Source: Phallusia fumigata (taxonomy: Eukaryota > Chordata > Ascidiacea > Phlebobranchia > Ascidiidae). Taken from it: a DNA stretch of 31,033 nt. Below, in pieces: positions 11,776 through 23,271 of the stretch. The position numbers and the translations under genes are program-made. The notes under the pieces were generated by a model. That model was given only the letters and a program-made list of their open reading frames with translations. It ran no database searches and was not told the origin of the DNA. The stretch spans positions 1 through 31,033 of the forward strand of contig QXVZ01008743.1 in NCBI GenBank assembly GCA_008931825.1. Reading direction: 5' to 3'. Numbering within the stretch: position 1 is the stretch's first letter; each line of letters starts with the position of its first letter.

Positions 11776-12630
11776 AAAGTTCAGTTCAGTTCAGTTCATT
11801 TTGCGGTCGATCGCTAAAATACCATTGCAGTCGGCCACGTAACGCATATATCCCTTACCTGGTGCAAGAGCAGGTCATGACAACTATGTGAGCTTTTGCT
11901 CGGATCGAATTGTACGACCTGGAGGTTCTAACGAAAAAGCACATCACGACACGAGATTGGATTTAAGCATTACGTCAATATAATATTCAAGTCAAATCGT
12001 TACAGGCCGATGGCATTCCCGTAACTGTTTTTCAAACGTGTAACTGTTCCAACGCGAAAAGGCGCATGATACACAACCTATTTTTTGGAATTCAGGCTCG
12101 GGATAAAAACTGAAATGTTGGTGTTTTGGTCTTTTATCTGCCAATGCACAAATGTATTACATACTGTTTGTTTTACTTCCAGTAGCCAGAGCAAAGCGAT
12201 ACAAGAACAATGCACCAGTTGTACTGCGCTGGTGATAAAATCTTATTTTCTCCATTTTTCTCCAACAACTTCTTCGTCTTTATTTGGCAACACTCTTCCT
12301 TAAAGCTGGAAATGTTTTAATAAATACTTTATATTTCTAAATAAACCAAGCCATTTCTGAGTAAATTAACAAAAAAACTCGTCTTCTGACGTATACATTT
12401 GTCTTCTCAATCAATCTGCTATTACGTTGCATCTTCCGCAGAACGAGCTAACTCATATTCATTTGAAGAATTTTCACACTGAGCTTTTTCGTCGCAGCAC
12501 ATCAGCTTTTTTTGATATTGTTTCCAAATTCTGAAAGAATTTGACAAAAACAGATTGTGATACTGCATGTGTGATATTTGTTCCATGTTCGTTACATGAG
12601 CAAAGGATTTGGATTTGTTTAACATTTGAC
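11776..12630. other. Intergenic stretch between genes B and C
   Basis: No gene was recognised. A short tandem TTCAG repeat lies near 11779-11800. The open frames at 12085-12303 (plus) and 12422-12625 (minus) show no family resemblance; the second follows the stop codon of gene B and is probably 3' flank. Confidence 0.55.
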
Positions 12631-12636
12631 TTTATT
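12631..12636 (-). terminator. Candidate polyadenylation signal for gene B
   Basis: AATAAA on the minus strand, starting only about 10 nt after the gene B stop codon. It would give a very short 3' untranslated region, so a more distal site is also possible. Confidence 0.35.
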
Positions 12637-12645
12637 GTGTGTTAA

Positions 12646-15600
12646 CTACAATACTTTACTTAAAAAATAATCAACTAATTCTAACCCTTCAAGGGACGCT
12701 GCCTCTTCGACTGTTTGGGGTAGCGCAATATTGCTCGTCTCGGCAAGAAATAAACTGAGAAGCGAAGTAACGAGTAATAATCCAGATGTTATAAGAGATG
12801 GGGTGAGGGTATTACCAGATTCTCCTGTAAGCAATAAAATAGGAAATCAAATTTGACCGATAGTAGGCATCAAATCACGTATCTACTGGGTCTTGAATAG
12901 TTACATTCAAACTGAGGGTCATTTTCCATAGAAAACGCTTTCTACTTTTTTATTTTTTTTCTCCAATATTTTATGGGAAACTTATTAATAATCTAATATG
13001 CCCACGTTTGAAAGAAAAATAAAATTTAAAAAATTTTAAATAAAATTTAAGTTTCATTTAACTGCTTGTTCAGTTGTTTTATTCATTTAGTCATTCAGCA
13101 ATTTGACTTAATTGTCAAGTAAATAAGTTACTAAATTTTCAGAAGATTAGAAATTCACTTGCACGTGATTACCCACCAGCATATATCACAAATGGGGCAA
13201 CGACGCCACCAAAACGTGAAAACACGACAGCCCAGAAAAAAATACTTTGTCTTGTTTTTGTCGGAAACATCTCCGGCATGTGAACATAAATGATTGCCCA
13301 AGCAGCTCCCGCCATCAACTTTCCCGTCATGGTAAGAATAATCACAAATGCTGTTCCCCCTAAGGTACAAATAACTAAGAAACATGCTTTTACCAAGGAA
13401 CATCTATTTTAGGTGAAAGCAGGGCATATATGAAATTTGCTGTTTACTTACAGTTTGTCACCAAATACGTTCCCACAATGGAACATGCCAAAACACAGCT
13501 TGTCGCAATGTATGAGAAACAACGACCCCATTTCGAGATTGCCATGTAATATACAAACACAGAAGCTATGTCGGCAATGCTTCCGAAAAAAAGGTTGAGA
13601 AATCGGTTTCCACCCAAGTTGTTGTTGTTAAGGGTGAGAGCAAAATAAGACAGCGCGATAACCATCCTGTAAAGCAGTTGCACCTGTTAGTTCGACAAAC
13701 ACTTTGTTCGTCACATGACAAAAACACTGCGTTATACAATCTGGAGTAACATGCGTTCATATTACTATCTTGGATTTATTGAGAACCAAACCAACACTTC
13801 TGCGTTGAAGGGTTCCTTAAGAAACTATTTAAAGGATTACCTGAAATAAGTAAACTCTATTTATGCGAAGGGTTGGTATGCGAGAATAGAGCTGGAAAAG
13901 TTGCCCTAACAATTCGCGTCCGCGCTGGCATGCCTGCTTCATAAAATGAAATCGCGGAAAAACGTACGGCTGCATTAGGTCTGCGGGACGAAATTTGGAC
14001 AATCTGTTTAGCCGCTAAGCACTTACCACGTAAAACATTCAATGACAAATCTGCAAACCAAGACGGGTTTCCGACAAATTTGCATAAAGGTTTCCCAAAC
14101 ACCGAGTGGAACTTCTGGAAGTAATTCTTTCAGGTCTTTGACATTTAAAGCCGGATGATGATTCATCTTTGCGATTTTGTTGAGAATTTTTTGTGCTTCC
14201 TCATATTTTCCGGAAATAATAAGCCATCGAGGTGTTTCGTCAATTAACCTGTACAAAGTTGTGTTTTGCTTGCAACCTACAAATCGCACCTGGTTGGGCA
14301 TAGATTTTAATAGTAAATTTGCCCAATATTGTTGCTCATATAAGGTTGGTGAAGAACATATTAGCAGCTAAAACATAAATACATTTTTAGTGCATTTAAT
14401 CCACATTATGTTTTTTTACTGTCGGAATCAAATATTGAAAATCTGTTACGTTTTTAATATCAACTACATATATACATACATTGGTTTATATGTCACGCTT
14501 TCAAAAGCGATAGAATTTGCAGAAATAAAAGTAAAAAAAGTAAATTAATTTACTCTGATGTAACTTACTGCAGTTGTAATAAAATTATTAAAGTACTGTT
14601 AAAATTACTGCAGTTGAATTTAAATCATTAACGCCTAACTTAAAACTAAATTTGTTTCATTAAAATTATCACTGTGTAACTGACCATATGTATGGAATGT
14701 ACAAAATTCCAGTAGCTCCTGAAAATCTCAAAAACCATCTCCAGTCACGAAAGAAGTAAGATATCGGTGACATAAGCGAGTATCCAAACGAATATCCAAT
14801 TGTCAGTGAAAAATACAAAAACGGCCTATGCTTCGGCGGAACAGTTTCAAACGCTGTAAAATAATTGGTTGGCATGATAAAACAGGGACCGTAATAGTGA
14901 AGACTGCAGAAAGGGCCTGACCTATAACCGCCGCCACTGTAAAGTTGACAAGGTTTCCGGCACCGACAAATGCGCATAAGATACCGTACCAGATTTCATC
15001 ACCCACAAAGCTTAGTAGGAACACGGTAATAAATGACCAGTATGTGAAGAATAGAAAAATAGGCCTTCTTCCGTATCTGTAAACACAACAAATAAAATGC
15101 AAGCAGTGTCAAATACAAATATGACTCATGAATGTACAAAAAACCTTAAGTACAAAGATAATAAAATACAGGGGAAGAGGTGTTAGTAAAATGTTGTTGT
15201 TTGTTTTCAGATAATAAGTTCCTAATTGACCAGTGTGTAAAGGCCTAAATTTTACAGCGGAGGCTGAGAATGATTAAAAAAAGCAGTTGTAATACTTGTC
15301 ACTTAAACTTCCCGCCACGGAACATCCGACCATCATCCCCAAAAACATAGATGAAGTGAGAAATGGGTTCAACCATGCCCGGTCACAAATGAGGCGAAAC
15401 TGCAAACACAGAAGGTCAGACAATCGTGGCTTGGTCTAGTCACTAGTGATATTAAACCAGTTACAACGGTGTATTTTTTGGCTTGGTTCCAACTTGGCCC
15501 AAATCACAGGACCTTGTAGGTTTGTCAATTGAAAGGCCAAGTCAGCGTTTTTACCATTTGTCCAACTTGATACAATATAAAAGCACAAAAATACTAAATA

Positions 15601-16677
15601 CAATAGTTGTTAACAAAACACTTTTAAATAAAGCTCTTTTAAACAACTTTTAAATAAAATTAGGTTCACTTTGAAATAGTCTCAATAAGACGATACAAAC
15701 CAGTTGCGAAAAAAGCTTCGATACAAACCAGAAAAGATGTATAATTTCTATTGTTTATCCCCATGTTTGACATGTTTTATTGTGCACATAACGGTTGTAT
15801 TCAGTATCATTTTATTAGTTTTAATCATTTACGCTTTTTTCCTTTTACCGCGGCAGATAACAATGCGCCGCTTTCCCAATCTTAGAAACATAGAAAATGT
15901 CTTACACACAAGTACTGGCCTTTACCTTCTTATTGAGACTTTTTCGATATATTTTGTGCAATGTCATATACACAGGGCCTCGGCGTCGATATTTCAAGAA
16001 AATTTAAAAACATTAGTGCAAGTCTACGTATTGGGTCCTTCCTTTTCTAAATATATAGTGCAAATATATATATATTGGTTTGGTTAAGACAAAATTATTT
16101 ACCTCAGTTATTACTGACGATTCTGGACCTTCAAAATGCATTGACTTGCACGGAATGATTGAAATATTTTCTCCATCTAAACGGCAGAATGAACATCAAG
16201 ATAAGCAACTTGCCAAAACAGCAGCAGCACTAACTTACTTTGGTGATCGTAACCTGCTAATAATTGAGTGTAGTTGTATTGTTTACATTTGCTTCTCACA
16301 GCTTCTCCCACCTCATTTTCCTCCCAGGGTATACTAATGTTTAAAGCCTCGCCCAATGCATTGCTTGCGTTTTTGGCCTTGAAAAATAATCTAATTTGAT
16401 CCAATTTAACAGCATGAAAGTCTAAGACTCCACCAGAAGTCGGTAGGTTGAACCGGAACAAAACGGGTCGAGTGCATAAAAATAAACTTTAAAACGAAGC
16501 GAAAAGACACACCTGAAAATATTCAAATACTTCTGTGACGTCACAACGATAGTTGGGCGTGAATTGAGTGATGAGCATCTGGAGTGTAACAAATGCATTC
16601 GGAATAGCAGAGAGAAACATCAAAATGCATAATCTTTTCTCATAATAGCCCATTCCCTGTTCATAGACTTTCGACAT
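12646..16677 (-). CDS. slc22a-like: SLC22-family organic ion transporter (gene B), 10 exons
   Basis: Exons: 16513-16677, 16239-16377, 16103-16176, 15296-15399, 14922-15076, 14685-14853, 14027-14248, 13452-13666, 13177-13359, 12646-12824. They join to 1605 nt, 534 aa, with the same intron phases as genes A and C. Family marks are MGYYEKRLCIL at the N-terminus, three N-glycosylation sequons in the first extracellular loop (NAS, NIS, NYT), IIPCKS just before helix 2, SDKYGRRP near residue 161, RDWRWFLRF in helix 6, DETPRWLIISGK, ALTLNNNNLGGNRF, SKWGRC, KLMAGAAWAIIYVHMPEMFP, TKTRQ and LAETSNIALPQTV. The exon 2 acceptor (CAAG before GCC) is chosen because it keeps phase 0 and matches gene A; an alternative slightly upstream would lengthen the loop. 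The exon 9 donor is GTGGGT, chosen because only phase 1 reads through exon 10. Predicted role: 12-helix plasma-membrane uniporter or exchanger of organic ions, substrate unknown. Confidence 0.93.
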
Positions 16678-17500
16678 TTTTTGCAGAATGTTATGGGATC
16701 AAGATGTATTTAATCAGCTTTCAACTAGTAATCGTCAAAACTTGTATTTATGCACCATAAATACAACTGTTGTGCTGCTATAAAAACTTCGTTGGAATTT
16801 CTACATGGCAAAAGGCAAACAAAAATGTTAACACTAAACAAACAACATCCGTGCATTTTATTAATAAAATACATTTCGCAGTTTTTTATGACTACAGTTT
16901 TGTAAGGAAATATTCATTACGCGATTCCGAAACAATATCCGCTTTGTCGTCTGAAAACGGGAAAACCACTAACCATAAACAACTAAAAAAGGAATGCACG
17001 CTTTACATATTCTTCAATTCAAAAAAGACCAATAACAGTTTTGTTTTAAAACTCTGTCCACGTTGCTTTCTACCGAAAATATTTTAAAAACATCCAGCTT
17101 TTCGACAATCTATACCCCGTTAAAATTTTGTTCCCTTTTTGAAACCTATGTGTACGTTCGTTTCGTCGACAAGCAGATCTTATGTAACCCTTGTCAGTCA
17201 GTTGTATTGCTTATTTATTCGTCATTTTTTAACTGTCAACTCCCATGTGTCTGCGACCGTAGTGAATCTATCGAGTTAGATGATTAGCATGCATTTTACT
17301 TTTGCAAATTCAAGCTTATATAAGCAAGTGCGTTTAAGATGTTTGTTAGACCATCGCCTTGTGCGTTACGACACGAACATTTGGACGCGGACACAATATT
17401 AGTACATGTTATTCAGTATACTCAAGTCGCCTTTGATGGTTCACACATCATATAAAGCCAGAGTCAAAAATGGAATTGGCGTCTAAAACCCAGATAGCAA
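16678..17500. promoter_or_regulatory. Upstream region of gene B with block shared with gene C
   Basis: No coding sequence was recognised. Its first part, about 16750-17085, aligns in order with 11475-11775 upstream of gene C and starts only about 75 nt from the gene B start codon, where promoter or 5' untranslated sequence is expected. The rest shows nothing I can identify. The open frames at 16770-17087 and 17063-17287 have no family resemblance and overlap the conserved noncoding words. Confidence 0.4.
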
Positions 17501-17755
17501 GTATCGGTATAACACAGATGTGCTAAACCTTTTTGCTATTGCCGGCCGCATCACAGACTTTATTTTACCCACGGCCGCCACACAGGTGCCGAGCTACATA
17601 AACTGCAAGCGGCAGATGTACGTCACCTAGCGACGTGTACAACGACGTTTAGCAGTATTCCAACACACATGACCGAACTTTCTGTAAGAGCATGTTGGGT
17701 GGTTATTTCCTTCGCTCATACGAAAATACAACATTGTACACCAGTACCGGGGACT

Positions 17756-17830
17756 GCATTTATGTTCGCATGCCGGAGATGTTCCCGACAAAAACAAGAC
17801 AACGTATTTTTTCAAACCGTGGTGTCAAAA
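17756..17830 (+). pseudogene. Orphan inverted fragment of an SLC22 exon 9
   Basis: On the plus strand, opposite to all other SLC22 copies here, this stretch reads IYVRMPEMFPTKTRQRIF. It is nearly identical to the exon 9 segment of gene B (IYVHMPEMFPTKTRQSIF, minus strand around 13230-13300). Similarity starts abruptly near 17756 and fades by about 17830, with no splice sites or neighbouring SLC22 exons. It is a dead fragment left by rearrangement or local inversion. Confidence 0.75.
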
Positions 17831-18269
17831 AAGTGATGGATTTTGCTCAGTGATTATAAATTGCAAAGACAAATTTCGTTCGATTTTTTTAACTGATTTT
17901 GAAAGCATAGGAGTGCACCATTTGCATTGATGACGTCATGACTTGTTACAAGGGCTTTAAAAACATAGTGTGTAAAAACGTTGCTTACAAATCCAGTAGG
18001 GCAAAAGACCTTGACATGCGTTTTTCAGCATTTTATTCTAGACGTGGCAATATTGCCGTGTTTGTGCGCTGTCGTGTTGATGGTGCCTTGTTGCGAGTAA
18101 AGGTTGTTTTTTGCCGTCGGTTTTTAAAAACAGACTTTGCTCTTTATAATAAAGATAATAAACTTCAAAAATTCGGGTCTTTTCGAAACTGAAAGGGCAA
18201 GTGCCCAAAGTTATTAAATATTACTTGATTAGCAAAGTTTTTTGTCATTAGTTAAGAGACGAACTCAGA

Positions 18270-18578
18270 GTTTGAAACTTCATCAAACGATTTGGGGTCC
18301 GCGCGGTCTGAGGGTCCCATAAGGCGATTTTAGGTGGACTGCGAAACGATGTCAGTCTCTCTCAGCCGATGCCATATCGCGTGGTTGCTGGAATATACCC
18401 AGTGTACGGCGATTGTCATCTATGCATTGTGATGTCACAAGTACCATACACACGAAGCATTGCTGAATTATAATCAAGTGAAATTAATTCGAGTTAGTGT
18501 TTAGTGAACCGCGAGTCATCGGAAAAAATGCAAGGGGACCGTTTCGCGCATATTTTTAAAAAGTTTGAGAACCACTGC
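18270..18578. mobile_element. Decayed hAT-like element
   Basis: The right end reads AAGTTTGAGAACCACTG (to 18577), the reverse complement of the common hAT terminus CAGTGGTTCTCAAACTT. A degraded counterpart (CAGAGTTTGAAACTT) lies near 18270-18285, followed by GGGGTCCGCG-like sequence typical of the interior of such elements. No clear target duplication was found, so it is an old remnant, and the left boundary is approximate. Confidence 0.45.
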
Positions 18579-18768
18579 AGTGATGGAAGTGTGACCAACA
18601 GCGGTCGATCGCGTTACATTTTGTGTTTTCTTCACAAGACTATTTAAAAAATATCAAGAATATCGATCAACTGGTTAAAGTAAATGTGTTGCTGCCCCTT
18701 GACAGGCAAAGATATCATGGTTTAATTATAATTGGGCATACGACTGGAGACAAAAGACAAAAGGATGT

Positions 18769-18774
18769 TTTATT
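18769..18774 (-). terminator. Candidate polyadenylation signal for the SLC16-like gene
   Basis: AATAAA on the minus strand about 65 nt past the stop codon at 18839-18841, a plausible distance for a 3' end signal. Confidence 0.4.
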
Positions 18775-18838
18775 TAGAATTGCAAATTCAATTGGCATGA
18801 AGTCCCTTCGTCGACGCCTTATTTTCATCCTCGTCGCT

Positions 18839-20368
18839 TTAACCCATTACAATTTGTCCACGATTGCACAAAAGTGCGACTGCAGTACATGCGACGGCCA
18901 GTATACAAGACGTCCCGGCGAGAATCATGGTCAGCCAAAACACAGATGTGAAGTTGCCAATGACGTCCACGATGGATCCTGCACAGTAATAAAACAAAAG
19001 TCGTACAACCAAAAGCAGTCACGGTAAGGTTAATGATTCACCACCAACCTGACACGACACCGCTGATGAGCAAGGCAACTCCAGCGGAGGCAAACAACAC
19101 TGAATATGTCGTCGTTCTAATGCTTGGAGCAGTGTAAATACCCGCAGTGGTAAAAGAGGTTGTAGAACTTACACCAAACGCACTTCCGTACACAACACAA
19201 TAAAATGCAAGTAAAGCAAAATTTGAACTTGCGGTAGGAACCAGCTGTATGGCTGACATAATTAAAAGACACAGGCACATTAGTTGCAAAATATTTTTAC
19301 GTACAAATGTTGATTTTGAAATTGCCAGCCCTGAAAAAAATCGACCTATAAAGTCGCCTATGGAAAGAATTGACAACAACATGGCGCTGTTCGGTTCGCT
19401 GAAACCGCGCTCAAGTGCGTACGGAACAATATGCACATTCGGGAGATACATCGAAAGAGAATAGCACAAGTAAACGAATATAAAACAAAGGCCAAGCCAG
19501 TATTTTTTCAAAAACCTAGCGACTGATCGGTATTTGACCTGAGACAGTGTATTGTTTTCGTCGCAGTCTTCCTCTCGTAAAGTGTTAAGTTCCATCTCAT
19601 TTTTACCAGAATCGTTAGTCACTGATATGGGGTGGAGCAAGGCCCCAAACACGCAGGCATTTAGACTGATTGCTCCCAAAATTACAAACGAGCCTCTCCA
19701 GCCATATTGGCCCAACAAGTATTGGGCCGGATACGGTAGAAATGATCCATACACTGTTGATCCGCTTAGAGCAATACCGTTTGCAAGCGCTGTTTTTGTA
19801 GAGAAGTACTGTGTCAGCTGTGTCAAGTATGTAATGGAAGCTAATCCGTAACCAACACCTAAAAAAGTTTTGTCATTGTGGACCAGCAGAGCTCATCTTG
19901 ACAGCAGAATGTGTAAAGTAGGCGTTACGCGTACGTACCCATTAATAATCCACTGAAGTACGCCACGAATATGTTTGTGGCGAAAGAACAAATTACCATT
20001 CCAGTACATGACATAAAGCCTCCTATCATCACCGTTTGCCTCTCGTCAAACCACCGTTTAAAAACTTGGCCAAATAAACCTGTACGTATCAAAAACGTAT
20101 TAAGCTACTGCGGCTTATAAGTTGAAATCATAAGCTTACCAGAAAAAGTAATCATACTCATGATGAAGGAAAGCAACCACGATATCGCGGCATTGCTCAC
20201 ACCCAGGTCGTCTCTGATGTCGTTGAAGTAAACCCCAAGACTTTTAGGAACTCCGAAACAGATTCCCATGTTGTTAAACGAAGCAAATACAATGATCCAA
20301 GCCCAGCCACCGTTGGGTGGACTTTCCACATTTTGTATTCCATTTAACGTTTTAATGCGAAGACCCAT
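18839..20368 (-). CDS. slc16a-like: Monocarboxylate transporter-like protein (SLC16 family), 4 exons
   Basis: Exons: 20140-20368, 19939-20079, 19049-19858, 18839-18978; all introns are phase 1. They join to 1320 nt, 439 aa, typical for a short MCT. The first-helix signature is NGGWAW at residues 19-24, where the family usually has Asp or Glu in place of Asn19. The second signature is YFSTKTALANGIALSGS at about 141-157, matching the helix 5 motif. D292 and R296 in SIGDFIGRF have the same four-residue spacing as the helix 8 Asp-Arg pair that couples protons in MCT1. A charged loop rich in Glu, Asp and Asn between helices 6 and 7 (about 200-230) is the usual large cytoplasmic loop. The C-terminal tail is short. 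Expected role: plasma-membrane transport of monocarboxylates or related solutes, 12 helices. The last donor (GTTGGT) is non-ideal, but the join keeps frame and supplies a final helix. Confidence 0.92.
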
Positions 20369-20432
20369 TTTGATAAAAGTCTCTTAACACTTGGATGTTT
20401 TGATTAAACACCCAATGTAGCTTGACCGTTTA

Positions 20433-22063
20433 CAAACCCCATTGACAAGCAAACAACAGGTGGATATATTTGCTTTGTCCACTAAAAAACAAAAACAAGA
20501 TTTTGGCACTAAACACGTGGGGGCGTTTCCTGGTTTTCTTGCAAGTATTTAAACATGCAAATAACTTTAACATTATAAGAAGCGCTTATACTTGTGCAAA
20601 TTCACACAAAAACACGCTGTTTAAACAAATCAAATTCAAAAAGCCACTAACCAACGGTCGCATAGCCATATTCAACCCCCGCCGGGCGACAATGCTGACA
20701 TTGCAGTTTAATCAACAGCGTGAAAACGTGCGGCTTGGTTTTTGAAAGCGATTTTACATGCCAGAAAGAGAAAACAAAAACTCCAGTTGGGATAAAATTG
20801 CTTTGTTTTGAAACAAATGGTGTTGGGTAATATAAACCTTGTCTCATGCGCTTAAACCGAATAGTTTGCTGTGAGCTTCGTTGAATGCAAACTCACACAC
20901 ACACAATTTCACAGACGTTCAGATTTCACCGATGCGAAAGGATGTATAGTCGTCTATGCGTCTGTTTTCACGCCCCACTAGCTTTACAACTTTCAAAAAA
21001 TCATTTGTCAAAACTGTGTTAGTTAACGTATCTAGTTGCGGGTCGCTTTCTTGTAAACACTTTCACCGCGTAAATATTTTCTAGCAACCAGTTTTTGCCA
21101 TAAATATCTACAGTTGTGTAAAAGCAATGGTGTTGTGATGAGACAACAATCACTTGCTTTTTCAACCAACCAGACTTGTGGCGAAAGCGCCGAAGCTAGA
21201 CGATCAAGAACCCAATCTCAGAAAAAACTACCTAAAGTACGTGCANGAACCCCATTGACAAGTAAACAACAGGTGGATATATTTGCTTTGTCCACTTACT
21301 TTCGGACCTGGGAAAAGATTTAGGCACTAAACACGCGGTGGGAGGCGTTTCCTGGTTTCCTTGCAAGTATTTAAACATGCAAATAACTTCAACATTATAA
21401 GAAGCGCAAATTCACACAAAAACACGGTGTTTAAACAAATCAAATTCGAAAAGCCACTAACCAACGGTCGTATTATAGCCATATTCAACCCCCGCCGGGC
21501 GACGATGCTGACATTGCAGTTTATTCAACAGCGTGAAAACGTGCGGCTTGGTTTTTGAAGGCGATTTTACATGCCAGAAAGTGAAAACAAAAACTCCAGT
21601 TGGGATAAAATTGCTTGATTTTTAAACAAGTGGTGTTGGCTAATATAAACCTTGTCTCATGCGCTTAAACCGAACAGTTTATAAGCTTCGTTGAATGCAA
21701 ACTCACGCACACACAATTTTACAGACGTTCAGATTTCACCGATGCGAAAGGATGTCTAGTCGTTTATGCGTCTGTTTTCACGTCCCACTAGCTTTACGAC
21801 TTTCAAAAAATCATTTGTCAAAACGGTGTTATAAGGCAGTTAACGTATCTAGTTGCGGGTCGCTTTCTTGTAAACGCTTTCACTGCGTAAATATTTCGGT
21901 CTAGCAACCAGTTTTTGCCATAAATATCTACGGTTGTGTAAAAGCAGTGGTGTTGTGGTGAGACAACAATCACTTGCTTTTTCAACTAACAGACTTGAGG
22001 CGAAAGCGCCGAAGCTAGACGATCAAGAACCCAATCTCAGAAAAAAACTACCCGAAGTACGTG
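20433..22063. repeat. About 0.81 kb sequence present twice across gap base 21246 (likely alleles)
   Basis: Bases about 20433-21245 and 21247-22063 are near-identical, with scattered substitutions and small indels, both ending in the same CTACC...AGTACGTGCA stretch, and separated by one N. The pattern fits two haplotypes of one locus placed in tandem. It covers sequence upstream of the SLC16-like gene. Open frames inside it occur in both copies but are broken differently and are not gene-like. Confidence 0.85.
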
Positions 22064-23271
22064 CAACCATTTGTAGAAGACTGCTTGTGCTCTTTACACT
22101 AGTTTGTTTGCTGGCCTACCCACGGTGTGCTGATATTAACACTAGCATTACCTCGCTTTAGATTTGCTTTCGGTATTGTTTTTGTCGCTAAAGAGATGCA
22201 AAAACTGATTTGTTTCCATGCTATTCTTACTATCTGTAGCGTATTTACCAACGGCGCTCTGTTGTTTTTACCAACAGCGCTCTGTTGTTTTGGCTGGAGG
22301 TCGAGTGTTGAGTCTGGGGAAAGAAGGCAAGTTTATTGCGCGCCACGACGACCTCTCAAGTTTATTGCGCGCCACGACAAGGCACCAGGAGATAGAATTT
22401 GGACGCACAAAACACCCCACAACGGACTCGCACGCGAAAAAACAGAGGTAACAATTAATCTAAACAGCTAATTGAAGTAAACAGGTGCCATCTGCGTTAC
22501 GTGTCACAGTTGCTGGAACGAGGACAAACGATTGGCATTGTTGTTCGTTTATCTGGTTGCACGTCGTTCACCGTTGTTCAGCCATGTAAGCAGTGTATTT
22601 TATGGCCGTTAAAGTCGTTCTTCAGGCCAAATTTTTCATACACCAGAATTAACCTGTAAAGTTGCTGTTTGCTGAGGGTGGTTATCGAATTTTGTGTTTG
22701 ACGTTTTCTGAAACTTAACGAAAAAAAACAACCACAAACGTGTTTATTAAACTCCAGGTAGTTCGCTCTTTTACACAGTTTCGAGTATAGTCGTAAAGCA
22801 GTTTGCGTTTACATCGACACTTTTTGAATTTGGTTTAAAAAAACCTTAACGTTGACCAACTATTTTGCTCAGTATGTATGGAGTAATGTACAAACAGACA
22901 TTGCATGAATTTTTATATTTTAAGACTGGCGAAAAATTATATACAAGCCAACGTTCGCGTATGCCATGAAGGACAATCTGAATAAAGAACCTTACACCAT
23001 GGTGTTTAAAAGGACATTGAAACAGTACACTTTCAGCAGTTACGTTCTGTGGTTTATGTTTTGCTCACAAGGGTTTTTTCTTCAGATCCCGAACATTTCA
23101 GATCATCGTGAAAAACAGCAACACCCGAAGATTTCTCAGTATCTCTGTTTGTTTCTTTCTTCCGTCCACCACAGAAGTTTAATCCACGCAAAAAGCTGTT
23201 GGACAAACAACTAAAATAAATTGCAACCCCAATCAAAATTATTCACCTATTGTAAAACAGAACACCGTACT
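22064..23271. other. Intergenic stretch with two short tandem duplications
   Basis: No gene was recognised. A 23-bp unit (TTTACCAACGGCGCTCTGTT...) is repeated at 22244-22266 and 22267-22289 with one mismatch. A 22-bp unit containing TTATTGCGCGCCACGAC occurs at 22328-22349 and 22357-22378. The remainder up to the end of gene A shows nothing identifiable. A variant ATTAAA signal on the minus strand near 23178-23183 could serve gene A. Confidence 0.55.

Noticed and set aside
15704..16087. A 127-aa plus-strand open frame with hydrophobic stretches
   Set aside because: It lies within the intron between exons 3 and 4 of gene B on the opposite strand. Composition is AT-driven, and it has no recognised motif.
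18623..19027. A 134-aa plus-strand open frame
   Set aside because: Its 3' half is the antisense of exon 4 of the SLC16-like gene, and the rest overlaps that gene's 3' flank; no family resemblance.
20470..21558. A pair of similar plus-strand frames suggesting a duplicated small gene
   Set aside because: They are two copies of one locus across the gap base 21246, with no protein family resemblance.
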